Source of the DNA: Nostoc sp. CENA543
GTDB lineage: Bacteria; Cyanobacteriota; Cyanobacteriia; Cyanobacteriales; Nostocaceae
Assembly (NCBI RefSeq): GCF_002896875.1
Contig: NZ_CP023278.1
Location: forward strand, 2,356,001-2,420,000
Length of the DNA stretch: 64,000 nt
Direction of reading: 5' to 3'
The notes under the pieces were generated by a model, which ran no database searches, was not told the origin of the DNA, and was given only the letters and a program-made list of their open reading frames with translations. Shown one piece after another: positions 18,932 to 27,310 of this stretch; within the stretch, counting starts at the first letter, position 1, and each line of letters opens with the position of its first letter. A program made the translations under genes and the position numbers.

Positions 18932-20593
18932 ATGTCCAACCTAATTGAGTTTAAGTTATTTGCCCCCTATAATCAAAAAGCAATTTTGATGGGGGATTTT
19001 TTTCATGACCCAAAAATCCCGATGAAAAAAAGTGAGGATGGTTATTTTCGGGCTGCAATAGAATTAGCTGACGGTATTTATCATTATAAATTTCGTGTGC
19101 AAACTCGTAGCCCTAACTTTACGCAAAATGAATGGATAGATATTATCGACCCCTATGCCACTGATGTTGATGAACAACGTCAAAATGGTATAGTCAGGAT
19201 TCAAAATGGGCAACGGATTGTGGATGATTACATCTGGCAAAATGATCATCTACCATTACCTAAAAATCGGGAATTAGTCATTTATGAAATGCACGTTGCC
19301 GACTTTAATGGCGTAGACAACAAACATGGTCAATATTTAGGTGTAATTGCAAAATTAGATTATCTTTGTGATTTAGGCATTAACGCCATTGAATTAATGC
19401 CAGTAAATGAGTATCCCGGTGATTATAGCTGGGGTTATAAAGTGCGCCACTTCTTTGCTACAGAATCTAGTTATGGTTCAACATCAGAATTAAAGCAATT
19501 AATTGATGCGTGCCATAGCAGAGGCATTCGCGTTTTCATGGATGGAATTTATAACCATACAGATGAAGAGTGTCCGTTAATGTTAATTGATCGGAATTAC
19601 TGGTACTACGAACATCAGCATTATCCTGAAGACCCTGATAATTACTGGGGGCCAGAGTTTAATTACAACAATTATGATGAAAAATTAGATATTAAACCTG
19701 CATGGCAATATATCGGTGATGTCGTGCGGTTTTGGGTGCAAGAGTATCACATTGATGGCATTCGTTATGATGCAGTCCGCCAACTAGCTAACTTTGAGTT
19801 TTTAGACTGGCTAGCGCAACAAGCTAGGCAGGCTGCTGGTTCTAAGCCTTTTTACAATATTGCAGAACACATCCCCGACACCAACACAGTAGTTAAACCA
19901 GATGGGCCATTAGACGCTTGTTGGCATGAAAGTTTTCGCTACTTTATGATTCCTCACATTACTGGGGAAAAATTTGACTTAGAGGAACTAAAGCAAATTT
20001 TAGAACCCCAACAGCAGGGTTACGCCACAGCCACAAATGTCATTAATTATTTAGCAACCCACGATCGCCAACGTCTGCTGCGAGAATTAGGAGAGCGGGA
20101 TATTTTTGATACAACCGCCTTTGATCTAGCCAAGTTAGCCGCCGCCATCCTCATGACAGCCGTAGGCATACCAATGTTATGGATGGGAGAAGAGTTTGGA
20201 GAATACCACCGCAAAAGCAAAAGTGTAACTCAACCGCAAAAAATCACCTGGTCTTTATTAGCCAGCGATCGCAATCATGATTTATGGGCGTATTATCAAC
20301 AATTAATTACTCTGCGAAAACAAACACCAGCCCTGCAAAGTGACAATATAGAATTTTTTCACGAAAACCCGACAGATAAAGTTCTAGCCTACACTCGCTG
20401 GCACAACCAAGGCGATCGCATTGTAGTTGTAGCCAATTTTTCACCCCAGCCCTTAACTAATTATCAAATTTCTCATTTCCCTGATGGTAAGTCTTGGCGA
20501 GATTGTGTCACTAATGCCAAAGTAAGCGTTGAAGATCATAGTTTAGTTACTGACTTACCAAAATATGGGGCAAAAATACTGATTTCTCAGTAG
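18932..20593 (+). CDS. GH13 alpha-glucan enzyme (alpha-amylase / branching-enzyme-like)
   Basis: 553-aa cytoplasmic glycoside hydrolase family 13 enzyme acting on alpha-1,4/1,6-glucans. An N-terminal CBM48-like beta domain (about 1-90) precedes the TIM barrel. Conserved regions: DGIYNHT at 204-210, GIRYDAVRQL with nucleophile Asp280, general acid Glu312 in NIAEHIPD, and THDRQR near residue 370, then a C-terminal beta domain. Domain order resembles malto-oligosyltrehalose trehalohydrolase and branching enzyme, but the characteristic motifs of those are not certain, so the exact reaction is open. No signal peptide. Single gene, probably in glycogen metabolism. Confidence 0.82.
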   Translation: MSNLIEFKLFAPYNQKAILMGDFFHDPKIPMKKSEDGYFRAAIELADGIYHYKFRVQTRSPNFTQNEWIDIIDPYATDVDEQRQNGIVRIQNGQRIVDDYIWQNDHLPLPKNRELVIYEMHVADFNGVDNKHGQYLGVIAKLDYLCDLGINAIELMPVNEYPGDYSWGYKVRHFFATESSYGSTSELKQLIDACHSRGIRVFMDGIYNHTDEECPLMLIDRNYWYYEHQHYPEDPDNYWGPEFNYNNYDEKLDIKPAWQYIGDVVRFWVQEYHIDGIRYDAVRQLANFEFLDWLAQQARQAAGSKPFYNIAEHIPDTNTVVKPDGPLDACWHESFRYFMIPHITGEKFDLEELKQILEPQQQGYATATNVINYLATHDRQRLLRELGERDIFDTTAFDLAKLAAAILMTAVGIPMLWMGEEFGEYHRKSKSVTQPQKITWSLLASDRNHDLWAYYQQLITLRKQTPALQSDNIEFFHENPTDKVLAYTRWHNQGDRIVVVANFSPQPLTNYQISHFPDGKSWRDCVTNAKVSVEDHSLVTDLPKYGAKILISQ

Positions 20594-20682
20594 CAGCCTA
20601 GATTATGCCACACACAACTTAATGGCTGTGATATGATGGGAGACTGCTGCATACATTTAGAAAAAATCGAATTCAACTTATC

Positions 20683-20952
20683 ATGGCTCTGACGCAACAG
20701 CGCAAACAAGAAATTATCTCTAGCTACCAAGTCCACGAAACAGACACCGGTTCTGCTGATGTACAAATTGCGATGCTAACTGCGCGCATTAACCGCCTCA
20801 GCGAACATTTACAAGCAAATAAAAAAGACCACTCTTCCCGTCGCGGATTGTTAAAACTGATTGGTCAACGTAAGCGTTTGTTAGCATACGTCCAAGAAGA
20901 TAGCCGGGAAAAATATCAAGCTTTGATTGGTCGCTTAGGTATTCGTGGATAG
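20683..20952 (+). CDS. rpsO: 30S ribosomal protein S15
   Basis: 89-aa S15, which binds the central domain of 16S rRNA and helps form the 30S platform. The canonical [18 protein letters not shown] and the [19 protein letters not shown] segments are present and the length is standard. ATG at 20683. The PAM68-like gene starts only 12 nt after the stop, suggesting a two-gene operon. In other bacteria S15 represses its own mRNA through leader structure; the ~90-nt leader here was not resolved. Confidence 0.97.
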   Translation: MALTQQRKQEIISSYQVHETDTGSADVQIAMLTARINRLSEHLQANKKDHSSRRGLLKLIGQRKRLLAYVQEDSREKYQALIGRLGIRG

Positions 20953-20964
20953 GGATTAGCATTT

Positions 20965-21435
20965 ATGCCTGCTGAAGAATCAGAAAGCACTCGTCTACCA
21001 TTTGAACCAAAAACCAAACGCCAAAAACCTGCAAAAGCGAAAAATACCCCACCAATCAAGTCTCAAGAACCTGAAAAACAGGAGAAACAACAGCCACCCT
21101 TCACAAAAGAAGAAATGGCGATTCCCCAGGTGGTGAGTCAGCGCATGATCAGGCGAGTAGCAGCATTTTGCGGCATTCCCACAGCGTTGGGTATTTCCGC
21201 CTTAGTAGTCAGTTATTTGTTAGCTACCTACTCCGATATCAAATTAGCTCCCATCGCTGTATTACTAGTGAATATGGGACTTTTTGGTCTAGGTGTGTTG
21301 GGAATTACCTACGGCGTTCTTTCTGCCTCATGGGACGAAGATAGAGTGGGCGGTCTACTAGGTTTTAGTGAATTTAGAACCAATTGGGGACGCATGGCAG
21401 ACGTTTGGCGCGAAACTCGGCAGAAAAAAGCATAA
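20965..21435 (+). CDS. PAM68-family photosystem II assembly protein
   Basis: 156-aa membrane protein of the PAM68/DUF3464 family, known from plants and cyanobacteria as an early photosystem II assembly factor in the thylakoid. A long charged, Pro/Lys-rich N-terminal tail (1-60) is followed by EEMAIPQVVSQRMIRR, two transmembrane helices (about 71-92 and 97-120) and the conserved SWDEDRVGGLLGFSEFRTNWGR end. ATG at 20965, 12 nt after rpsO. Confidence 0.88.
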   Translation: MPAEESESTRLPFEPKTKRQKPAKAKNTPPIKSQEPEKQEKQQPPFTKEEMAIPQVVSQRMIRRVAAFCGIPTALGISALVVSYLLATYSDIKLAPIAVLLVNMGLFGLGVLGITYGVLSASWDEDRVGGLLGFSEFRTNWGRMADVWRETRQKKA

Positions 21436-21594
21436 AAAAGCACTCAGGCATTTATATAACTGCGGTTTTGGGTAAATTTTTAGAGTCAATGTTGAAGTTT
21501 ATGGATGATGACTTCAACATTTCTAAATTAAAAATTTATGATGAAACTTTAAACCCGACTAGCAGCCATAAAAGCCTTGAGTGCTTAATTTTTT
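21436..21594 (+). ncRNA. Candidate structured RNA or complex terminator after PAM68 gene
   Basis: AAGCACTCA-GGC at 21438-21449 can pair with GCC-T-TGAGTGCTT at 21574-21586 (12 bp, one bulge), closing a ~150-nt domain that ends in AATTTTTT (21587-21594). Inside, a perfect 10-bp hairpin (21489-21498 with 21511-21520, ATGTTGAAGT/ACTTCAACAT) is visible. This is either an unusually elaborate terminator of the rpsO operon or a small RNA processed from it. Pairing was read by eye, not folded. Confidence 0.4.
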
Positions 21595-21701
21595 CAGGTA
21601 TGAATTCAATTCTTCATTTTTGCTGACTACACTAATTAAATAAGAACCAAGATAATCGCCTATTAGTTTGAGCTTTTACGCCATTCAAAGGGGAATTTCT
21701 A

Positions 21702-22760
21702 ATGATTGTAGTCATGAAAGTTGGTTCTCCCGAAGCGGAGATTAACCGGATTAATGAAGAACTGAGTAGTTGGGGTTTAACACCAGAAAAGATTGTTGGG
21801 AAACACAAGGTTGTAATTGGTTTAGTGGGTGAAACTGCCGACTTAGACCCACTACAAATTCAAGAAGTCAGTCCTTGGATTGAGCAAGTATTAAGAGTAG
21901 AACTGCCTTATAAACGTGCTAGTCGGCAATATCGCCACGGTGAAGCCTCAGAAGTGGTAGTGAATACCCCCGATGGTGCAGTGGTGTTTGGGGAACACCA
22001 TCCTTTGGTAGTGGTGGCTGGCCCCTGTTCTGTGGAAAACGAGGAAATGATCGTCGCCACTGCACAAAGCGTCAAAGCAGCCGGAGCTAGGTTTTTACGT
22101 GGTGGCGCATATAAACCTCGTACCTCACCTTACGCCTTCCAAGGACACGGCGAGAGTGCTTTAGAATTACTCGCCAAGGCGCGGGAAGTTAGTGGTTTAG
22201 GCATTATTACAGAAGTGATGGATGCGGCGGAACTAGAAATTATTGCCGAAGTGGCTGATGTGATTCAAGTCGGCGCAAGAAATATGCAGAATTTCTCCCT
22301 ACTCAAAAAAGTCGGGGCGCAACCCAAACCAGTGCTATTAAAAAGAGGAATGGCGGCTACCATTGAAGATTGGTTGATGGCAGCTGAATATATTTTGGCA
22401 GCAGGTAATCCTAATGTAATTTTATGCGAACGGGGTATTCGTACCTTCGACCGCCAATATACTCGCAACACCTTAGATTTATCTGTAGTGCCGGTATTAC
22501 GGAAATTAACCCACCTCCCAATTATGATTGATCCTAGTCATGGTACAGGTTGGGCTGAGTTTGTGCCTTCGATGGCGATGGCGGCGATCGCAGCTGGTTG
22601 TGACTCTCTGATGATTGAAGTCCACCCCAACCCCAAAAAAGCCCTATCCGACGGGCCGCAATCATTGACACCAGAAGCCTTTGACCAGTTGATGCAAGAG
22701 TTAGCCGTCATCGGTAAAGCCGTAGGACGCTGGCCAACACCAGCCGCAGCTTTAGCATAA
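21702..22760 (+). CDS. aroF: 3-deoxy-7-phosphoheptulonate synthase
   Basis: 352-aa DAHP synthase, first enzyme of the shikimate pathway, joining PEP and erythrose 4-phosphate. It is the type I-beta form: an N-terminal ferredoxin-like regulatory domain (about 1-70), then the TIM barrel with VAGPCSVENEEM, GAYKPRTSPYAFQGHG, VGARNMQNFSLLKK, LLKRGMAATIEDWL and PSHGTGW. Length is normal. ATG at 21702 follows a plausible AAAGGGGA ribosome binding site. Single gene. Confidence 0.94.
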   Translation: MIVVMKVGSPEAEINRINEELSSWGLTPEKIVGKHKVVIGLVGETADLDPLQIQEVSPWIEQVLRVELPYKRASRQYRHGEASEVVVNTPDGAVVFGEHHPLVVVAGPCSVENEEMIVATAQSVKAAGARFLRGGAYKPRTSPYAFQGHGESALELLAKAREVSGLGIITEVMDAAELEIIAEVADVIQVGARNMQNFSLLKKVGAQPKPVLLKRGMAATIEDWLMAAEYILAAGNPNVILCERGIRTFDRQYTRNTLDLSVVPVLRKLTHLPIMIDPSHGTGWAEFVPSMAMAAIAAGCDSLMIEVHPNPKKALSDGPQSLTPEAFDQLMQELAVIGKAVGRWPTPAAALA

Positions 22761-22827
22761 GCAGTTTTTCCACTGGAGAGTAAATCAAGAAAATTCTATC
22801 TCCAGGAAGCTGAATCAATACCTTGAG

Positions 22828-22887
22828 GAAGATGTCTCTACTGACTTAAACAGTATCAAATATATCAAACCCAGTAGTGACATCTTC
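22828..22887 (+). other. Inverted repeat in the leader of the BrkB-like gene
   Basis: GAAGATGTCTCTACTG (22828-22843) and CAGTAGTGACATCTTC (22872-22887) are inverted with one mismatch in 16, spaced by 28 nt, ending 20 nt before the next gene's ATG. It may be the aroF terminator (no U-tract) or a leader element of the following operon. Confidence 0.45.
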
Positions 22888-22907
22888 TGATCAGGGAGAT
22901 TAATTCC

Positions 22908-23819
22908 ATGAATTTGCAGGCGATATGGCAACTTTTTCAAGAAGCATTTCAAGAGTGGAGTGAAGATAAAGCCTCACGGTTAGCTGCGGCTTTAGCTTAC
23001 TACACAGTTTTTTCCATTGCACCATTGCTGATTATTGTGATTGCGATCGCTGGTGCAGTATTGGGTGAAGATGCTGCTAGGGGTGAAATTGTTAACCAAA
23101 TTCAAGGTTTAGTCGGTAGAGAGGGAGCAGAATTTATTGAAACCGCCATTCAAAATGCTAATCGACCGCAAGCAGGTACTATCGCTTCTATAATTAGTGT
23201 CGGCCTTTTGTTATTAGGTGCGACCGGAGTTTTTACCGAATTACAAGATTCCCTCAACACGATTTGGGAAGTACAAGCAAAACCAGGACGCGGTGTCAAA
23301 AATATTGTGCGCCAGCGTTTTTTATCTTTTGCAATGGTGGTATCGATTGGCTTTTTGTTGTTAGTCTCTCTCGTTGTTAGCACCGTATTGTCAGCAGTTG
23401 TCAGTTATTTTAGTGGGTTATTGCCAGGTATAGATTTCCTATGGCAACTGTTGAACTTTGTTATTTCCTTTATTGTCACCACTTTACTATTCGGGCTAAT
23501 TTTCAAAGTTTTACCCGATGTCAAAATTACTTGGGCGGATGTTTTAATCGGGGCGATGATTACATCCCTATTATTTTCCATCGGGAGATTCTTATTAGGA
23601 CATTATTTAGGTAATAGCAGTTTTGGATCAGCTTACGGTGCAGCAGGTTCAGTAGTAGTAATTCTGGCTTGGGTTTACTATACTGCCCAAATTCTGTTTT
23701 TTGGGGCTGAGTTTACCCAGGTTTATGCCAGGAAGTATGGTAAACGCATTGTACCGACACATAACGCCATCCCCTTGGATAAAGGTAAATCTACAAATCA
23801 AAACCAGAGAAATTCTTAG
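22908..23819 (+). CDS. YihY/BrkB-family inner-membrane protein
   Basis: 303-aa membrane protein of the YihY/virulence factor BrkB family. About six transmembrane helices are visible, starting after DKASRLAAALAYYTVFSIAPLLI, the conserved family opening, with later VLPDVKITWADVLIGAMITSLLF and GSAYGAAGSVVVILAWVYYTAQILFFGAEFTQ. The role is poorly defined (once thought to be RNase BN). GGGAG precedes the ATG. The DUF421 gene starts 2 nt after its stop and purB follows closely, so these three likely form one operon. Confidence 0.9.
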   Translation: MNLQAIWQLFQEAFQEWSEDKASRLAAALAYYTVFSIAPLLIIVIAIAGAVLGEDAARGEIVNQIQGLVGREGAEFIETAIQNANRPQAGTIASIISVGLLLLGATGVFTELQDSLNTIWEVQAKPGRGVKNIVRQRFLSFAMVVSIGFLLLVSLVVSTVLSAVVSYFSGLLPGIDFLWQLLNFVISFIVTTLLFGLIFKVLPDVKITWADVLIGAMITSLLFSIGRFLLGHYLGNSSFGSAYGAAGSVVVILAWVYYTAQILFFGAEFTQVYARKYGKRIVPTHNAIPLDKGKSTNQNQRNS

Positions 23820-23821
23820 AG

Positions 23822-24364
23822 ATGGATAAATATCTTTATATCGATTGGCGTGCAGTTTTTGTTCCTAGTATTAGCGTTCTGGAATTACTAGTCAGAGGCT
23901 CTTTAGTTTATCTAGCCCTATTTTCAGTGTTACGTTTACTACCTAGCCGACAATTAGGAACGCTGGGAATTACTGATTTGCTCGTAGTAGTGTTATTTGC
24001 TGAAGCTGCCCAAAACGCTATGGCTAGTAACTATACTTCCATTACCGAAGGAGCAATTTTAGTAGGAACGGTGATTTTCTGGAGCTACTTCTTAAACTGG
24101 CTAGGCTACAAATTACCCGCAGTACAGAGATTTCTGAATCCTCCGCCCATCTTGTTAGTGAAAAACGGTAAAACAATCACACGCCACCTCCAACAAGAAC
24201 TGATTACAGAAGACGAGTTGATGAGTAAATTACGTCAGCAAGGCGTGGAATTATTAGATGAGGTCAAGTTGGCGTATATGGAGGCCGACGGTAGCATCAG
24301 TATTATTAGATTTGAATTAAAAACTCAGAGTGTCAAACCACAAAAAGCCATTGAGAAAGGCTAA
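23822..24364 (+). CDS. DUF421-family membrane protein (YetF-like)
   Basis: 180-aa protein with three transmembrane helices in the first ~95 residues and a small cytoplasmic C-terminal domain. LRLLPSRQLGTLGITDLLVVVLFAEAAQNAM and the NPPPILLVKNGK segment identify the DUF421/YetF family, of unknown function. It starts 2 nt after the BrkB-like gene, implying translational coupling, and ends 40 nt before purB. Confidence 0.88.
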   Translation: MDKYLYIDWRAVFVPSISVLELLVRGSLVYLALFSVLRLLPSRQLGTLGITDLLVVVLFAEAAQNAMASNYTSITEGAILVGTVIFWSYFLNWLGYKLPAVQRFLNPPPILLVKNGKTITRHLQQELITEDELMSKLRQQGVELLDEVKLAYMEADGSISIIRFELKTQSVKPQKAIEKG

Positions 24365-24378
24365 ATAGAGGGTAAAAT

Positions 24379-24408
24379 ATGACAGTTGTATTCTGCCGCG
24401 AACGTTGA
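24379..24408 (+). other. Possible 9-codon leader ORF overlapping the purB start
   Basis: ATG at 24379, preceded by GAGGG at 6 nt, opens a nine-codon frame whose TGA (24406-24408) overlaps the TTG start of purB (24405-24407) in a TTGA junction. The purB start itself has no visible ribosome binding site, so initiation may depend on termination of this mini-ORF. Inference only. Confidence 0.35.
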
Positions 24409-25700
24409 TTGAGCGTTATACTTTGCCCGAAATGGGCAACTTGTGGACTGAAGCTTATAAGTTTAAAACCTGGCTTCAAGTAGAAATTGCAGTTTGTGAA
24501 GCCCAAGCTGAATTGGGTTACATTCCGGCTGCGGCTGTTGAGGAAATTAAGGCTAAGGCAAATTTTGACCCGCAACGGGTGTTAGAGATAGAGGCGGAAG
24601 TCCGCCATGATGTGATCGCTTTTTTGACGAATGTCAATGAATATGTAGGCGATGCAGGGCGTTATATCCACTTGGGGTTAACTAGTTCTGATGTCCTGGA
24701 TACGGCTTTAGCATTGCAAATGGTGGCTAGTCTGGATGTGCTAGCCCAACGCCTGGAAGATTTAATCCAGGTGATTCGTGAAAAAGCACGGGAACATCGT
24801 TATACCGTCATGGCTGGCCGATCGCATGGTATTCATGCTGAACCGATTACCTTTGGCTTTAAACTAGCTGGATGGCTGGCGGAAGTTTTGCGTCATCAAC
24901 AAAGACTGCAAATCCTCCGCGAAACCATTGCTGTAGGTAAGATTTCCGGCGCGGTGGGAACTTATGCCAATATAGAACCAAGAGTAGAAGCGATCGCTTG
25001 TCAAAAATTAGGACTCAAGCCAGATACCGCCTCTACACAGGTGATTTCCCGCGATATCCACGCCGACTATGTGCAGCAATTAGCCCTAGTCGCCGCCTCC
25101 ATTGAACGCTTTGCTGTGGAAATTCGCAATCTCCAAAAAACAGACGTTCTGGAAGTCGAAGAATATTTCTCCAAAGGGCAGAAAGGCTCTAGTGCTATGC
25201 CCCACAAGCGTAACCCCATCCGTTCCGAACGATTGACGGGGATGGCGCGATTAATTAGAAGTCACGCGGGCGCAGTCTTAGAAAACGTTGCTTTGTGGCA
25301 TGAACGGGATATTTCCCACAGTTCTGTAGAACGGGTTGTTCTGCCAGATGCTTGCATTTTGACCCATTTCATGCTAAAGGAAATCACCGAATTGGTGAAA
25401 AACCTGTTGGTGTATCCAGAAAACATGGCGCGCAATCTTAACTGCTATGGTGGAGTGGTATTTAGTCAAAAAGTCCTACTAGCCTTGGTAGAAAAGGGTT
25501 TGAGCCGCGAAGAAGCATATGCGATCGTCCAACAAAACGCTCATACTGCTTGGAATAAGCCAGAAGGCAACTTCCACGACTTGATTGTCAATGACTCCCG
25601 CGTCACCCAAAGGTTATCAGCAGATGAAATTGCCGTCTGTTTTGACCCCCAACAACACCTGCGTCATTTAGACGAGGTTTATCAACGATTGGGGATTTAG
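24405..25700 (+). CDS. purB: Adenylosuccinate lyase
   Basis: 431-aa PurB, which removes fumarate from SAICAR and adenylosuccinate in purine synthesis. The fumarase/aspartase superfamily signature GSSAMPHKRNP is at residues 261-271, with LTSSDVLDTALALQM, AGRSHGIHAEPITFG and ISHSSVERV also present. Length is standard. The family N-terminus MIERYTLPEMG aligns with a TTG start codon at 24405; upstream in frame there is no ATG or GTG before the stop at 24366. A short ORF with a better ribosome binding site overlaps this start. Confidence 0.95.
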   Translation: MIERYTLPEMGNLWTEAYKFKTWLQVEIAVCEAQAELGYIPAAAVEEIKAKANFDPQRVLEIEAEVRHDVIAFLTNVNEYVGDAGRYIHLGLTSSDVLDTALALQMVASLDVLAQRLEDLIQVIREKAREHRYTVMAGRSHGIHAEPITFGFKLAGWLAEVLRHQQRLQILRETIAVGKISGAVGTYANIEPRVEAIACQKLGLKPDTASTQVISRDIHADYVQQLALVAASIERFAVEIRNLQKTDVLEVEEYFSKGQKGSSAMPHKRNPIRSERLTGMARLIRSHAGAVLENVALWHERDISHSSVERVVLPDACILTHFMLKEITELVKNLLVYPENMARNLNCYGGVVFSQKVLLALVEKGLSREEAYAIVQQNAHTAWNKPEGNFHDLIVNDSRVTQRLSADEIAVCFDPQQHLRHLDEVYQRLGI

Positions 25701-26005
25701 GTAGGGATTGGGGATTGGGGGTTGGGGACTGGGGACTGGGAATTTTAGATTTTGGATTTTAGATTTTAGATTGAATCGAATCCAAAATTGAAAGGCTGGA
25801 AGGTGGACAAGGTAGACAAGGTGGAATAGATTTCCTTACTCAGCACACTGCTCAACGCCCCGCTACCGCTAACATCACTCACCACTCAGCACTCCCCACT
25901 CAGCACTCTAATTAAAGAATTTAAAATAGTTGCTGTACTTTTTCTCAGTAGTGGGTAATCTAAATAACAAATAAAAACCTCTTTATTTGTCATTTGAGTA
26001 CCCTA
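25701..26005. repeat. Mixed heptamer repeats downstream of purB
   Basis: Contains GGGGATT/GGGGACT units (25705-25742), GATTTTA units (25745-25772), GGTGGACAA/GGTAGACAA units, and CACTCAG units plus a CGCCCCGCTACCGCTAACA block (about 25855-25873) that recurs, slightly varied, in ppsA and upstream of ftsH. The last ~95 bp is a plain AT-rich leader for the DUF4126 gene. Confidence 0.75.
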
Positions 26006-26545
26006 ATGATTGAAATCCTAGCCACTCTTTCTGCTTCTGCGGCAGCAGGAATGAGAATAGGCATACCTTTATTTATTATTTTTCTTTTACAGGGTAGTGA
26101 TTTTTGGTCGCAAGTGCCTATTTTTTCTCATATTTCCCCTAGAGTTTTATTAACTTTTGTTATAGGTTGTTCCTTTGCGGAAATATTTGCCTCTAAAAAA
26201 CTCTGGGGGCAAAGAATATTACAAATAATTCATTTATGCTTATCTCCCATTGTCGGTGGGATTATGGGTGTAACCGTAGCTTCAGCCACCGCAACACCAC
26301 AGTGGTTACTAGCTGTGATTGGTGGTTTATTTGCTCTCGTCTTACAGTTGGTACAGGTGGGTTGGTTTTATCGCTTACGGGGGTTGCCATTGTGGGCAGT
26401 CTTTTTACAAGATACTTTGTGTATAGCTCTAGTGCTGTTTGCTTTTGATGCTCCGTGGCAAGGAGGATTAATCGCTTTAATCCTCCTCTTGTTCGCTGTG
26501 CATAGTGCTAAACAGTGGTATGACTGGTATCACACAAGCCGCTAG
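26006..26545 (+). CDS. DUF4126-family membrane protein
   Basis: 179-aa integral membrane protein with about five hydrophobic helices and few charges. The opening IEILATLSASAAAGMRIGIPLFI matches the DUF4126 family; function unknown. I use the ATG at 26006 over an in-frame TTG 12 bases earlier. Its TAG stop overlaps the stop of the convergent DUF2808 gene in a shared CTAG, so the two transcripts must overlap at their 3' ends. Confidence 0.75.
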   Translation: MIEILATLSASAAAGMRIGIPLFIIFLLQGSDFWSQVPIFSHISPRVLLTFVIGCSFAEIFASKKLWGQRILQIIHLCLSPIVGGIMGVTVASATATPQWLLAVIGGLFALVLQLVQVGWFYRLRGLPLWAVFLQDTLCIALVLFAFDAPWQGGLIALILLLFAVHSAKQWYDWYHTSR

Positions 26546-27129
26546 TACACCTGAACTTGGGCAAAACCGTAGGGGATAGTGCGCTGATAACCCGTATAGC
26601 CGCCAGCAAGTTCATATAGATAAAAATTCCGATTGAGGGTATTGAATGTCAAATTCCTGAAAGCGATTTGTATGGTGCTACCAGGGGGTACTGGTTGAGC
26701 GAAGGTAAGCCGCAATCTATCGCCTTCGGGGGAAATATTCGCATCGAGTCTTTGACCAGATTGATCTGTGACTTCAATGTCGTTATTGTTGACACTCACC
26801 AATTCTGAAGGACGAACTATTACATAGGATAAAGGTTGTTCCCCTGTATACACGCTGATTTGATGAGTATTAGCAAAACCACTTGTCCTACTAATTCGGG
26901 GTGCGGTACGGTCATCAGACATTGTTGGTCTGGATTGATATTCTTGTCCGGGCGTGACTGGTTGTTCTGGTGTAATTGGTTGTCCGGGCGTGACTGGTTG
27001 TTCTGGTGTAATTGGTTGTCCAGGTGTGACTGGTTGTTCTGGTGTGACTGGTTGGGTCTGGGCGATCGCTGGTAAACTAACTGTGGCGATCGCTAAACTT
27101 AGGGTAGAAAACCAAATCAGTTTTTTCAT
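26542..27129 (-). CDS. Exported DUF2808 protein with Pro/Thr/Gln repeats
   Basis: 195-aa exported protein: signal peptide with cleavage at IAQ-TQ or AIA-Q near residue 24, then a Pro-Thr-Gln-Glu-Gly repeat segment (about 27-64) made of 12-residue units such as PVTPGQPITPEQ, then a beta-sandwich-like DUF2808 domain (about 78-195) with the LTFAQPVPPGSTIQIAFRN motif. DUF2808 proteins are widespread in cyanobacterial envelopes with unknown function. The repeat linker probably spans or binds peptidoglycan-associated space, which is inference. Confidence 0.82.
   Translation of the reverse strand: MKKLIWFSTLSLAIATVSLPAIAQTQPVTPEQPVTPGQPITPEQPVTPGQPITPEQPVTPGQEYQSRPTMSDDRTAPRISRTSGFANTHQISVYTGEQPLSYVIVRPSELVSVNNNDIEVTDQSGQRLDANISPEGDRLRLTFAQPVPPGSTIQIAFRNLTFNTLNRNFYLYELAGGYTGYQRTIPYGFAQVQVY
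26950..27062 (-). repeat. Tandem 36-bp coding repeats in the DUF2808 gene
   Basis: About three copies of a 36-bp unit encoding PVTPGQPITPEQ, with GTTGTTCTGGTG and GTTGTCCGGGCG sub-blocks alternating on the plus strand. Copies are nearly identical in DNA, suggesting recent expansion. Confidence 0.8.
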
Positions 27130-27241
27130 TACTCACCGTCCATAAACAGGAAATTCAAGCTTTATTGGCAATATTCCTGCAATTTTTCTCTCATTACATC
27201 TGTCCGTAATGGGAAGTATGGAAATTTAAAAATACTACGTA

Positions 27242-27271
27242 TAAAAATTAAAAATCCCTCCAGAGGAGGGA
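27242..27271 (-). terminator. Intrinsic terminator of hemH
   Basis: On the minus strand TCCCTCC-TCT-GGAGGGA is followed by TTTTTAATTTTTA, 39 nt after the ferrochelatase stop. Classic stem and U-tract. Confidence 0.85.
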
Positions 27272-27310
27272 AGTGAGACATTAAAAAGCTTTTTTCTTAT
27301 AACTTTTCAC

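Noticed and set aside
26836-27145. Cys/Trp/Gly-rich plus-strand reading frames opposite the DUF2808 gene
   Set aside because: They are antisense shadows of the Pro/Thr/Gln 36-bp repeats, with no ribosome binding site and implausible composition.
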